Shown here: positions 9,794 through 19,660 of the stretch, piece by piece
Position numbering within the stretch: the first letter of the stretch is position 1
Layout of the letters: each line of letters opens with the position of its first letter
Source of the DNA: Rufibacter tibetensis
Lineage (GTDB): Bacteria > Bacteroidota > Bacteroidia > Cytophagales > Hymenobacteraceae
Assembly (NCBI RefSeq): GCF_001310085.1
Contig: NZ_CP012643.1
Location: 713,001 to 777,000, forward strand
Direction of reading: 5' to 3'
Length of the DNA: 64,000 nt
Position numbers and translations under genes: made by a program
The notes under the pieces: model-generated
What the model was told of the DNA's origin: nothing
Database searches by the model: none
The model's input: the letters and a program-made list of their open reading frames with translations, nothing else

Positions 9794-11918
9794 GTGTACT
9801 TCCGCTATTAATTAAATATTCAGAACTATCTGATCTGAAAAAGCCAAATAAATCATCTACTAATATTCTTCTATCCAACATTAGGTTTTGATACTCGCAT
9901 GAAGTTTCACTCACATCAGCACAAGAAAAACATGCTGCTCCACTAAGCTTTTCATTTACTAATCCTTCAGCTTGCCAGCAAATTGGGTCAGATGGACAAT
10001 CTGATGCCCTTACAAGTGCTCTTTCAATTAATTGAAAGAGCTTTTGAGGTTTAGCCTGAGATGTTAAACCACCCATACTGCCTTGGCTACCCTCTGTAGT
10101 ATAAATTAAGAAACCTGCCATTCCTCCGTCTCCTTCCTTCACATAAATTCTTTCTGAAAGGGAAGCAGCAGGGTAACCGCAACTAAACTCAAACTCTTTT
10201 ATAAGAATATGAGCTAATGTATGTACTAATAAAAATCGCAAGGAGAGATTACTTGCCTTACTTTGTAGATAAGGATTATCTATTTGGGATATAATTTGCT
10301 CTTTATCTTCAATGTCACTCCAAAGGTCTATATCTTGTACTTTTTTTTCCCATTCGGCAATTTTTTGGGTATCTAAAGAAACAAAAATTCCTTCACCAAA
10401 GCTTTCTACAGCTGGTAGTACTTGTACATTTTGTTTCTGTTCTTTATGAATCCTTATTGGTCTAACCTGATTACCATCTTCATTTAAATCTATCGCATCT
10501 GGATCGAGTGGAACTACACGTGTAAATGATAACTGCAGCTTTGTAAGTTTAAGATTATCAATTCGCCTCACCTGATCAAATTTATCTAGAATTATGAAAT
10601 CCCCCGCTATAGCATTTTCATTACTATACTGCACAGCATCAAATACTAAATCGGGTTCTTCTTTATTGATAAATTGTTGATTTGTAAAGAAGGCATTAAA
10701 TTCTTCTGCTTTTAACGCGGCACTATCTTTAGGATTATTATTTGAGACCACACCGTTTCTAAAAGCATTGACCGTATCCTTTCTAACTTTTGCATCTTTC
10801 AGTAAAACTGAGAGTAATCCTGAGTTACCTTTAATAAATTCTTCCTTCGATTGTGCAGAATTTGCATGTAACTGCTCCAGTTGATCTAATACTGTTTTAT
10901 TAATAATAGGATTTTCACTAAGAGCATCTGGAATGTAGAGGCTATCGACACACTGCGAGTAATATAAATTATTAGCGGTTGTGATTGCATATCGCATTGT
11001 CGCATCACAGTTTTCATGTGTCACTGGAAACTCCCATGGTCTGTGCCCATTACACCTTGTACTTAGATCAGACAAATTGCCTATTGCTCTTCGTCTTTTG
11101 CAGTTGTTACAACTAATATTTATACCCTCAAAACCAGGATCTGAAAGATTACTACCTTCCCAAACCAGGTCTGGCCCTTCACAACAATTTGGCGCATTAT
11201 GTAAATCTTGCATTAGTCCATCTTGTTCTCCTTTAGACATCGATCTCACATGCAGGAGCTTTGCCCAGGGAATATCAGTAATATGACCCCTATCACAAAT
11301 AAAAATCAAAGGAACTGGAATAAGCTTTCGTCTTTTTTGTGCTTCGGTTATGGCATTCGTATTAGCTTCCCCAGAGCTTCTATGAGTTTTTGGTGGTACA
11401 AACAGTCTTAGGGCTTCATTATTGTCGTTTACAAGCCTGCCAAATGAATTTTGATAAAGTTGTTTCCATTCTGCATAGCTTTTTAGGTTAGTTTTTTTCC
11501 CTTTAAAATCTGGGTCGTAAAAATATTTAGGAAAATGGACCGCTGTGGCTGGCAGGTTTTCCCGCTCAGCATAATTCTGAAAGTAATTCGAATTATTTAG
11601 TTGTACTGCTGGAACAGATAAAAGACAAAATAAATTAGAATAACCTTTCTCATGTTTCAGAAATGAAATGAAACGATTGTCTTTAATTAGTTTTAATCCC
11701 GCATTTCTAATGCCTAATTGTAGTTCTTTTCTTCGGTCTTCCTCAGAATTTCCAGCAAGCTTATTGATATTCTCACGTACAAAGCGGATTGATCTCCACT
11801 GCTCAATATTTTGGGGCATAATAACACCCCATGTAGTGTGTTTTATAGCTCCAGGGCCATACTGCTGAACTAAATGTGTTCTACCGACTGCTTCGTTATA
11901 TTGTGCTCTGTTAAACAT
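9774..11918 (-). CDS. drmB: DrmB-like DUF1998 protein of a DISARM-type system
   Basis: At 714 aa it has the N-terminal signature QQYGPGAI (about residues 19-26) typical of DrmB. A cysteine-rich middle follows (CDRGHITDIPW near 208, CNNCKRRR near 273) that probably binds zinc. The C-terminal DUF1998 region runs from VHTLAHILIKEF (about 566) through GSQGSMGGL to ACFSCADVSETSCE and LDRRILVDDLFG near 680-697. In DISARM, DrmB works with the DrmA helicase, and the pair forms the core that engages incoming DNA. The helicase gene ends 2 bp upstream of this start codon and the next gene overlaps the end by 20 bp. The domain call is firm; membership of a known DISARM class is not, because methylase and drmC are missing. 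Confidence 0.85.
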   Translation of the reverse strand: MFNRAQYNEAVGRTHLVQQYGPGAIKHTTWGVIMPQNIEQWRSIRFVRENINKLAGNSEEDRRKELQLGIRNAGLKLIKDNRFISFLKHEKGYSNLFCLLSVPAVQLNNSNYFQNYAERENLPATAVHFPKYFYDPDFKGKKTNLKSYAEWKQLYQNSFGRLVNDNNEALRLFVPPKTHRSSGEANTNAITEAQKRRKLIPVPLIFICDRGHITDIPWAKLLHVRSMSKGEQDGLMQDLHNAPNCCEGPDLVWEGSNLSDPGFEGINISCNNCKRRRAIGNLSDLSTRCNGHRPWEFPVTHENCDATMRYAITTANNLYYSQCVDSLYIPDALSENPIINKTVLDQLEQLHANSAQSKEEFIKGNSGLLSVLLKDAKVRKDTVNAFRNGVVSNNNPKDSAALKAEEFNAFFTNQQFINKEEPDLVFDAVQYSNENAIAGDFIILDKFDQVRRIDNLKLTKLQLSFTRVVPLDPDAIDLNEDGNQVRPIRIHKEQKQNVQVLPAVESFGEGIFVSLDTQKIAEWEKKVQDIDLWSDIEDKEQIISQIDNPYLQSKASNLSLRFLLVHTLAHILIKEFEFSCGYPAASLSERIYVKEGDGGMAGFLIYTTEGSQGSMGGLTSQAKPQKLFQLIERALVRASDCPSDPICWQAEGLVNEKLSGAACFSCADVSETSCEYQNLMLDRRILVDDLFGFFRSDSSEYLINSGSTHEQVLG

Positions 11919-11920
11919 GC

Positions 11921-14900
11921 TTACTCCTGATTAATGATAAATGCTGTACTTGCTTCAATTTCTCTGAGTGAGTTTGTTACTCGCCAAAAGCTACTGCTAT
12001 TTTCTTCTGCTGCAGGATCTTTATACAAAGGATGATATGCTGCATGCCTATTTCTATTAAAAGATAATTGCTTTCCACTATCATTCGCTATTTCTTTAGA
12101 ATTTTGCCAATCTGCTGCCCAGTTATCAATCCATTCCTTAATAGACACAAGATGCTGTTCTTCAAATAGCCAGTCGTACTCCCCATTTTGCTTTACGCTT
12201 AGATAACGTTGCTCAAAATACGTTTTATAATCGTTTGCAATTCTATCAATTTCAACTTGAGTTATAGTATTGGCAGATGTATTCTCAGCAAATCCATTTT
12301 CTTTTTGTCTTACCATAGCCGCAAGTGCCGTAGACAAGTATCTATTAACAGCTTTATTAGTGAATGGAGTGATAGAAATTGGTTCTACATAGCTATAGAG
12401 TTTCTGATGGAACTCCATAAAATGTTCGTAGTGAGATACATCTCTAACTCTAAAAGGATGATGGAGTACAAATACAACACCCGCTTCATCTCGTGCAACC
12501 CGGCTACTTGCTTGTATATACTCAGCGATATTTTTAGGCATGCTATTAATAATCATTGTATTGAGTCTTGAGATGTCAAGACCAACCGAAATCATATTTG
12601 TAGCCAATACCAAATCTGGAGTTGGGCGATAAGTATCTTTTCTATTAGATAACTTGTAAGGAGTTTCGATTAATGCCTGATTTTCTTTTACCTCATCATT
12701 TGTTAATCTACCTGTCAACTCGCGAGTAACAATCTTTAAATACGTTCTATGGATTTCACTAGATGTAAGAAGCTGATTACGCAGAATCGAATAGTTCATC
12801 CTAATGAAAGTTTCTACTTGTGAGGCAGTCTTACCCACTTCTCTTAAGCTACCAAAATAAGATACAGTTGAGAAGAAGTAATCCATTACCTTCTCAGGAG
12901 CGCTCGCATTTTCACTTAGTATTCTATGAACAAAAAGAGTTGCTAGGAGCTGAATTTGTGTTTTAATTTGAGTTTTACCCGTAGGGTTGATACCTATGTA
13001 TCGCCTTGTTGAAATTAATTTACCTGTATCATCGCGGTCGTAAACAGCATAAAAAGAATCATCATGATACACTCCTGGTTTTGGAAATATCTGCAAATCA
13101 CGATCATAAAGCGCTCTTATTTGGCCTGCTGTATTTCTAGTAGTGGCAGTAGATGAAATTATTTTTGGCCGTACTGTTAAACCATTTCGTTGACTAGTGG
13201 AAACACTATCAACAACTGTTTCAAATAAAGCTGTAGCAGAACCTAAAGGACCAACAAGTAAATGTAGCTCATCCTGAATTATAAGATCAGGAGGTAAATT
13301 ATTAAGACCAAAAAGGCGCCTTGAGTCATTTCCAACAGCTCCACCTGTTTTATAGGCCATCTGTACAAACTTATCTACGGTACCAAACAATAGTGTTGGT
13401 GGAGTACTATAAATTTGCTCATCACATAATAAAATCGGCAAGGGCTCTTCATTATAAAAGCACTCTTGATTTAAGCAGAAAAAGTCAACATCATTATCAT
13501 CTGTTATACCAGCATATGCTTTTTGCTCACTATCATAAAAAGAAGTACCGCAGCAAGGACAAGCAGTAATTGGTATTTTATTCCGATCTGCTATATTTTC
13601 TCCTGCTCTCTCTACAATATCTGCTAATCCAGAATTATTATCACCTCGCAGAGCCCCAGGTAAGAAGTTATTACCTACCCACAAGCCAATAGAAATAGGA
13701 TCATTATTTTGAAGCTTCAGTTCTTTCCAACTTCTCATTATCTCTAGAGCAGCAATCAATCTAGTTGCCCGCTGAAACTGCTGTAATGTAAGTAACCGTA
13801 AGGTATAACGCATAATAACGTTGGTACCAGCACCCTCTTTCCCGTTTGTCAGTTTCCTCAACCAAATGCAAAAAGCAATGATGCCTAAATAGGCCTCTGT
13901 CTTACCACCTCCAGTTGGAAACCAAACAAGGTCCACAAGCTTATTCCGCTCGTACCATTCTTCACCTTGCACCGAACTCACACTAAAAATTTCTTCAGTT
14001 GAGTTTAGGTCAGGCTTTAAAAACCCATCAAGATTTAATAGAATAAATGCTAACTGAAACGGGCGCCAAGTAGCAGATTGCCCTTTCTTAAATAAGTCAT
14101 CTTTCTGCTTCTCATAAAAATCATGCGTAAAACTATTACTACTTGTAACTGGGTTGTTCTCTTCACCAGGAGAATAAGATTTTTTATCAACCTTTCTAGT
14201 ATGCCATAGCTGCATAAACATAGCTGTATTGGCTAGGCGGAAAGCGAGCATAGCGTTTTTATCACGAAGTAATGATACATTACGCATCATTCTTTTATAA
14301 TCAGCCCTGCATTTTTTAAGTTCCTGTTCAGCTAATTGGCGTTCACCCTCTCCTAAATCCTCTTGTCCAATTTTAATTTTGGTTGAATTAATCCATTCCA
14401 GGTAGAAATTCAGAAAGTTCTTTAGTCCTCCTATAATGCCATCATCATTAACACCTGTATTTAAAGTTGATAACCATTTGAATTGTAAAAATGCCTCTTC
14501 ACTAAAATCTATCTTGTTACCTGATTTTCCTTTGATTACTGGAACAGGAGAAATGCCAGGAATATCAACACTTGGAAGATATTCTGTTTTAACAAAACTG
14601 CCTTTATCATTCCAGGTAACTGATACACTATGCCCTATTCCATAGCTGTGTACATTTCGGTAAAGAAATTTTGTAGTCTCATCTTCACCAAATAGCCCCT
14701 TGGAATTTTTGCTGTATTCTTTAAAACCTTTAAAAGGTCTAATATCATTAGATTCAACTTTAAGACATGTACCAAAAATTGATCTAGATATAATAGTGTT
14801 GTTGTAAGGTGTGAATGGAGACTCGCTTTCAAATGGAGCTGAAGTGTTTTCGAGAAGAAGCTTGACAAAAATTACATCACTATACTTTCTGTCTCGCTTA

Positions 14901-15865
14901 AGCTGAACATGCAATTTAAGCCCCTTGTCTCCATTTGCATAAATTTCTAAGGGCGGGGAAATAAGTTTCTTTTTTAACGAAGGTTCTTTAGTGAACTCAA
15001 CTATATTTATATATTGAATTACATGATGGCGCTCAGAAAGCCAGTATTCTGTACCATTCAAAAGAAGCATTTCCGCAGTTCTATAAAAATTAAGAACTAG
15101 TTGTTTATTTAAAATTTGAGCTTTTTTTTCTCTTATTAACTCTTTATCAGGACTTTCAGAATATTGAATTTGATCGAGCTCTTCAGTTAGTTTAGCAAGT
15201 TGAGTTAATTCATAATCCTTTTTAATTTGTCCCAAGTTTTGCTGCAACTGACGGATCTCTTCATCCTTTGGCTCCCTTTTTAATAACAAAAAAGTAGTAT
15301 CTTCGCGTGGAACTAATTCTAAATATATACTCAATAAATCGTCTTCTAAGAATTTTGCATAAAATGAATTATCTTTAAAATCGAACAACTTAGCTGCAAC
15401 ATTTCCTTCTCGCTCCTTCTTACTTAGTCTTTTATAGGTTCTAAATGTTATATCTAGAGGTATATCTTCGGTTTCATTAGATAAGCAGAAGGTCATTCCC
15501 ATATTGCTAAGGAACATTTGGTTAGAGCTCATCACCCTTTCTTGGTCTTCTTCTGTATTATCAGAAACGGTAGCTACATTTTCATTTTCTGCTTCGAGCC
15601 CAATCTCAACCTCATCTTCAGAATGAATACTTATTTGATCATCATCCTCTACGGTGTTATTAGAAATATTTTTAGGAAAAAGTATTCCTGTTGAATACAG
15701 AGATGTAGGCTTTTGATTAAGCACTTCCTGATCATTTGTGGTATTGCCTCCTAACCATACCAAGTTTGGTAAGGCTCCCTCTCCTAATAGCTGGCTTCTA
15801 ACAAATTCAGTTAAGGAATTACGATTGTCTTCAAATGTTTTTATAACTGGTAGCATGTTATTCAT
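11921..15865 (-). CDS. drmA: DrmA-like DISARM helicase
   Basis: This is a 1314-aa SF2-type helicase. Walker A is PTGGGKTEAY near residue 650, the DEXH box is DELHLLVGPLG near 865, motif III is STATTRNTAG near 905, and the C-terminal helicase lobe carries QASSRVARDEAG near 1120. Between Walker A and B lies a likely zinc knuckle (CPCCGTSF, then CLNQEC, about 770-795). The glycine-rich Walker A followed by TEAYLG and the long DELH motif are typical of DrmA. The N-terminal 600 residues include a strongly acidic stretch (about 70-112) and no motif I know. The gene overlaps the upstream 835-aa gene by 8 bp. Expected role: DNA-translocating motor of an antiphage complex with DrmB. Confidence 0.85.
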   Translation of the reverse strand: MNNMLPVIKTFEDNRNSLTEFVRSQLLGEGALPNLVWLGGNTTNDQEVLNQKPTSLYSTGILFPKNISNNTVEDDDQISIHSEDEVEIGLEAENENVATVSDNTEEDQERVMSSNQMFLSNMGMTFCLSNETEDIPLDITFRTYKRLSKKEREGNVAAKLFDFKDNSFYAKFLEDDLLSIYLELVPREDTTFLLLKREPKDEEIRQLQQNLGQIKKDYELTQLAKLTEELDQIQYSESPDKELIREKKAQILNKQLVLNFYRTAEMLLLNGTEYWLSERHHVIQYINIVEFTKEPSLKKKLISPPLEIYANGDKGLKLHVQLKRDRKYSDVIFVKLLLENTSAPFESESPFTPYNNTIISRSIFGTCLKVESNDIRPFKGFKEYSKNSKGLFGEDETTKFLYRNVHSYGIGHSVSVTWNDKGSFVKTEYLPSVDIPGISPVPVIKGKSGNKIDFSEEAFLQFKWLSTLNTGVNDDGIIGGLKNFLNFYLEWINSTKIKIGQEDLGEGERQLAEQELKKCRADYKRMMRNVSLLRDKNAMLAFRLANTAMFMQLWHTRKVDKKSYSPGEENNPVTSSNSFTHDFYEKQKDDLFKKGQSATWRPFQLAFILLNLDGFLKPDLNSTEEIFSVSSVQGEEWYERNKLVDLVWFPTGGGKTEAYLGIIAFCIWLRKLTNGKEGAGTNVIMRYTLRLLTLQQFQRATRLIAALEIMRSWKELKLQNNDPISIGLWVGNNFLPGALRGDNNSGLADIVERAGENIADRNKIPITACPCCGTSFYDSEQKAYAGITDDNDVDFFCLNQECFYNEEPLPILLCDEQIYSTPPTLLFGTVDKFVQMAYKTGGAVGNDSRRLFGLNNLPPDLIIQDELHLLVGPLGSATALFETVVDSVSTSQRNGLTVRPKIISSTATTRNTAGQIRALYDRDLQIFPKPGVYHDDSFYAVYDRDDTGKLISTRRYIGINPTGKTQIKTQIQLLATLFVHRILSENASAPEKVMDYFFSTVSYFGSLREVGKTASQVETFIRMNYSILRNQLLTSSEIHRTYLKIVTRELTGRLTNDEVKENQALIETPYKLSNRKDTYRPTPDLVLATNMISVGLDISRLNTMIINSMPKNIAEYIQASSRVARDEAGVVFVLHHPFRVRDVSHYEHFMEFHQKLYSYVEPISITPFTNKAVNRYLSTALAAMVRQKENGFAENTSANTITQVEIDRIANDYKTYFEQRYLSVKQNGEYDWLFEEQHLVSIKEWIDNWAADWQNSKEIANDSGKQLSFNRNRHAAYHPLYKDPAAEENSSSFWRVTNSLREIEASTAFIINQE

Positions 15866-18365
15866 TTATGATTTCAAGTTTGTTTACAGTAATAACTTTA
15901 AGCTTCCTAGTTATCATGGCACATAGCTCCTCCATCACTTCAAGTTTGTCATCATCGGTATCAGTAAAGAGTAAGTTTAGAGCTATATCATTAGAAAACT
16001 CTTTGTGTAAATCTTTCCTTTCGCTTTCATTACAAGCCCACCAGTCGGATTCTATCATTTTAGACAAAAGATTTTGTAGAGCCCTAGTGAACTCAGACTT
16101 TTCACTCTGCTGTTTGCGTCTTACTTTATCAAGTAACTCCATGTAACGAATATCGATACCTGTTACCTCACATACAATTAGCCTATCCGAGTACTTCTTT
16201 GGTATTCTAGAGTTGCCGCTATGCTTTAGCCAATTCTGAGTAAAATGATGTTCTCCAATACTAAGGCCTTTCTTCTCCATCTTCCTATAGAGCCAATCTG
16301 CTCTTGAATTCTCTCTCCTTAAATAATTTTGTAGCTCTACCTTCCAAAGCGGGACATCTCCTTGATCATAATAATCTTCATCGAAAATACCCTCAATTAT
16401 TGATGAGTTTATAGCAGTTGGATCTAAGATTCTTTTCCCTTCAAGTTCCTGATTATTTAAATAATGCTTTCTGAATTTTAAGCTGCTAGATTCGCCATCT
16501 TTAACATAAATGAAAGTATTTAAACCCCTCCTTATACTATGATTTATTACTACCCATTTTTTAAGCCTAGTAGGATTATAACCAAATACATCATCTGTTA
16601 GATCGTCATCTTCTTCATCAAGTTCATCTGCAACACCTTCTTCATCCGCATCATCTGTAATACGTTCTTTATCTCCCATTTCAGAACCTGATACAATATC
16701 AGCTTTTATTGTTTCATCTGAATAATCAATTGGTGAGTTAACTAGTATATATTCTTTTAATCTCTCAGTTACAAACTGTAATAAACCTTCTAATTGGTCA
16801 TTATCTTCTTTAAGGACAAAATCAATAGTTTTATTTTGCGTAATTAATCTTTTCTGGTCTTCTAGATAATGTTTTAATTGACTAAGAACCCTTTCTTGTT
16901 GAAGTTCAAAATTCAGATAAAACTTTATTGCTTGAGCTTTAGAAGTAATAAGGTGGTTAAAATACCGTTTATCAAACACTGTAGAAGTAACGGTATAATT
17001 CTGAACGTATTCAGAATTTTGCAAATCTCTATTCCTAATAAACTTTACGTATCGATATTTCTCTTTGAATATTCGAAACTCATCAGCTAAACCAGGGATA
17101 TAGAATTTGTCAAAAAAAACTGAAGGTAATATCACAGTATTATTACCCACTTGTTCATTTAGATGATCAATTAATTTATAAGCTGGCTTTAGATTTATAA
17201 ACCGCTCAATTATCTTAGATAAAAAAGATATCATTTCTGTCAGGCGTGGACTACCCTTCAACTCTTCTCTTTTTCTAACTATGATAAAATTCTTTATAAT
17301 ATCACCAGACTTATCACTAAAGATGTTATTAAGTAAGTTTACTGGTGTAGGATATATATAATCAAACCCATTGCTTTTTCTGTACTCGTTCTCCTCAAAT
17401 TCAAGTTTAGTATATTCTTCTACCAGATTTTTCAATTGGTCATCATAAAATGATAATTGGCTAGTATTCTTAGGACTTTGTTCATCCTTATAAAAGATAA
17501 TATCATCACCCTTAGGAAGAGTTATTTTGATACCAAATTTTACGCATTCTAAAGGACTAATATGCTTTGTGAATAATCCTAAGCCCTTTACTGTATCCTT
17601 CAAATAAAAACGTTTAGGAGAGAATGTTAAAACCAATAGCGCATGTGGCTGATATGCCCCTCTTTTCATTAACCAACTGTTCCCTTTCGGGTATTTATCA
17701 AAAAAAGCAACATATTTTATATCATATTGATAGACTTGCTTTCTTAACTCGGCTACTTTCTTAACCTTCGAATTGTGAATAATAGGACTCAAAGAATCAA
17801 CTTCCCGACCCTCGTCAAGTGATAGTAAGTGATAATCGTTATTATTTTGCAATAACTCATTAAAATATTTTTTATATGAATTAATTATTGAGCAATTATT
17901 TGGGGACAAAGCAAATCCCCCTATAAAATCTGCACTTGAGCTATAAAGCTTTCTAAGGTTTTGATCGACTTCTCTTATATTGTATTGCTCAAGATTTTCT
18001 TCCTTTGTTAAATATATTACATTAGAGTCTAGTGGCAGTTTGATTTCTGCTGGTTCCATCTTTTCATTTTCGAAGTATAAAACGTCTCCACCTTTTTTCT
18101 TAAAGGTATAAAACGATCTATCCTTTGAGCCACCATGAAGAGGATTATATAACAATAATTTGTGATAATCTATCTCTTGCATCTCGAAACTCAACTTAAT
18201 TAAACCTGCCTTTAGAGTTTCTCTATGGACTAGAGGAATTAAAGCTTTAAACACCTTTATCTTTGATTCCTGATCTTTAAAAGGAAAATGTAAGTGCAAA
18301 ATATTTACACCAACAGCTTGATTATACTCTTGCTGGTCCAACAGCACTTCTACAAGATTTTTCAT
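15858..18365 (-). CDS. 835-aa protein, first gene of DISARM-like operon, possibly DrmE-related
   Basis: I see no enzymatic motif. The protein has a long mixed N-terminal region, a very acidic linker near residues 570-598 (including DELDEEDDDLTDDV), and a C-terminal part with a pattern resembling a DNA-binding helical module: RADWLYRKMEKKGLSIG (about 715), then FTQNWLKHSG and RIPKKYSDRLIVCEVTGI. That order (charged helix, Trp-Leu, proline, then a DRL-x-VCEVTGI-like helix) reminds me of the C-terminus of DrmE, the class 2 DISARM protein of unknown function. This is recall-based and weak. Position supports a DISARM subunit: it opens the operon and overlaps drmA by 8 bp. The start ATG is 31 bp downstream of an AT-rich palindrome. 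Confidence 0.75.
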   Translation of the reverse strand: MKNLVEVLLDQQEYNQAVGVNILHLHFPFKDQESKIKVFKALIPLVHRETLKAGLIKLSFEMQEIDYHKLLLYNPLHGGSKDRSFYTFKKKGGDVLYFENEKMEPAEIKLPLDSNVIYLTKEENLEQYNIREVDQNLRKLYSSSADFIGGFALSPNNCSIINSYKKYFNELLQNNNDYHLLSLDEGREVDSLSPIIHNSKVKKVAELRKQVYQYDIKYVAFFDKYPKGNSWLMKRGAYQPHALLVLTFSPKRFYLKDTVKGLGLFTKHISPLECVKFGIKITLPKGDDIIFYKDEQSPKNTSQLSFYDDQLKNLVEEYTKLEFEENEYRKSNGFDYIYPTPVNLLNNIFSDKSGDIIKNFIIVRKREELKGSPRLTEMISFLSKIIERFINLKPAYKLIDHLNEQVGNNTVILPSVFFDKFYIPGLADEFRIFKEKYRYVKFIRNRDLQNSEYVQNYTVTSTVFDKRYFNHLITSKAQAIKFYLNFELQQERVLSQLKHYLEDQKRLITQNKTIDFVLKEDNDQLEGLLQFVTERLKEYILVNSPIDYSDETIKADIVSGSEMGDKERITDDADEEGVADELDEEDDDLTDDVFGYNPTRLKKWVVINHSIRRGLNTFIYVKDGESSSLKFRKHYLNNQELEGKRILDPTAINSSIIEGIFDEDYYDQGDVPLWKVELQNYLRRENSRADWLYRKMEKKGLSIGEHHFTQNWLKHSGNSRIPKKYSDRLIVCEVTGIDIRYMELLDKVRRKQQSEKSEFTRALQNLLSKMIESDWWACNESERKDLHKEFSNDIALNLLFTDTDDDKLEVMEELCAMITRKLKVITVNKLEIINE

Positions 18366-18395
18366 ATTCTAAATGGGAGGCAAATCAAAGTAAAT

Positions 18396-18482
18396 GTTTA
18401 TAAGTAATTAAATATATTTTATCATTTAATTACTTATAAACAAAAAACATATATATCTAATAATAAATATATTATTAGATAT
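18396..18482. promoter_or_regulatory. two perfect AT-rich inverted repeats upstream of the DISARM-like operon
   Basis: Repeat 1 has 18-bp perfect arms at 18396-18413 and 18424-18441 around a 10-base spacer. Repeat 2 has 12-bp perfect arms at 18453-18464 and 18471-18482 around a 6-base spacer. Both lie 31-117 bp upstream of the 18365 start codon, in the 283-bp gap after the ADP-ribosylglycohydrolase gene. Neither is followed by a T-run in the direction of transcription, which argues against a terminator. They may be operators for a regulator not in this window, or a structured 5' leader. AT-rich DNA forms palindromes easily, but 18 exact base pairs is long. Confidence 0.5.
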
Positions 18483-18648
18483 TCAAGAGGTCAAAACTAC
18501 ATTACACCAAATTGCTAATTTTCAATTCTATGTACTACTAAAATATAAACCTTAAATAAAAAATAGAATCTAATAGGATTGGGAAAGTATAGCTCATTTT
18601 ATTAAAGTTATGATGGGCAATGCAGCCTAAAAATTTTCAAGGTTATAA

Positions 18649-19584
18649 TTACATACTTTTTGGTTCCTTCTCTAATAATAGCATAGCTAACCTGCTGATC
18701 TCTATGTTTTCATTGAGCAAATCTCGCCAATGCTCAGGAATACCAGTAGAACCATAATAAGCCCCTGCCAATTGTCCGTAAACAGCACCCGTCGTATCGG
18801 AATCATCGCCCAGGTTCACCGCCAAAAGGCAGCCGTCCTCAAAGGTGCTGCTATTGTAAAAGGCCCACAAGGCAGCTTCCAAAGATTTCACGACATACCC
18901 ACTTCCCTGAATTAAAGGAGGGTTGCGGTGCTTGAAGGAGCCTTTAGCTATCTCCTCTATCTCTGGGGAAAGGTCATATTCCTTCCAAAATCCAAGAACA
19001 GGTGTATAGAGAGGCAGGAGCAGTTCCTCTTTACTTCTCCCCTGCAGTGCCCCCACCATCAAGCCTGCAAGGTACACACAAGCATCTACCGCTGCTTTAG
19101 CCCCATGGGTGGTTCTGGAACTGTCAGCGGCATATCGCAGCGCAAGTTCAGGAGTTTGATGGTAGAAAAGAGGCACGAGTGCCAGGCGCATGATAGAACC
19201 ATTACCAGCTGTATTGGCGTTGGTAGAACCGCTGTATGGATTCTGCGTCTGTTCAAAGCAACTTAGAGCCTGGTAGGTGGCATTGCCGATATCAAAACAG
19301 GTGCCGGTGCTGCTCCTGTATCCTTCTCGGTACCAGCGCACATACCGTTCCATCTGGTCTTTGGCGTCAAACCCATTGCAGTGGAGGAGACTGTCGGCAA
19401 GACACAAGGCCATAGAAGTATCATCTGTCCATTGCCCAGGCTCCAGGTGAAAAGGGCCACCTCCGACCATATCTGTTAGCGGTTCAAAATCGCCAGGTTG
19501 CGTGAACTCAAGGGTGGTACCCAGCGCATCGCCTGCCGCAAGCCCCAACAGGCTTCCTTTAAATCTTTCTAATATTGAAATCAT
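18649..19584 (-). CDS. ADP-ribosylglycohydrolase family protein (DraG/ARH type)
   Basis: This 311-aa protein shows the family hallmarks: GSLLGLAAGDALG at residues 10-22, the first metal motif WTDDTSMALCLADSLL near 53, NGSIMRLAL near 127, and the second metal motif NLGDDSDTTGAVYGQLAGA near 260. These Asp residues bind the two magnesium ions that hydrolyse ADP-ribose from proteins or nucleic acids. It is cytoplasmic and close to the usual family length (about 300). It is transcribed toward the DISARM-like operon, 283 bp away, with its own base composition (more GC-rich than the operon), so it is probably a separate unit. A link to defence is suggested by location only. Confidence 0.9.
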   Translation of the reverse strand: MISILERFKGSLLGLAAGDALGTTLEFTQPGDFEPLTDMVGGGPFHLEPGQWTDDTSMALCLADSLLHCNGFDAKDQMERYVRWYREGYRSSTGTCFDIGNATYQALSCFEQTQNPYSGSTNANTAGNGSIMRLALVPLFYHQTPELALRYAADSSRTTHGAKAAVDACVYLAGLMVGALQGRSKEELLLPLYTPVLGFWKEYDLSPEIEEIAKGSFKHRNPPLIQGSGYVVKSLEAALWAFYNSSTFEDGCLLAVNLGDDSDTTGAVYGQLAGAYYGSTGIPEHWRDLLNENIEISRLAMLLLEKEPKSM

Positions 19585-19660
19585 GCTATCGCAATGGTGA
19601 CTTTCTATTATATGTATTTTTCCTAATACTGATTACCGCACCCGGCTCACTGCCTCTTAT

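Noticed and set aside
12209..12571. Open frames on the plus strand inside the DISARM-like operon (also near 10981 and 15868)
   Set aside because: They lie entirely antisense to drmA, drmB and the 835-aa gene, which have clear protein motifs; the peptides look random.
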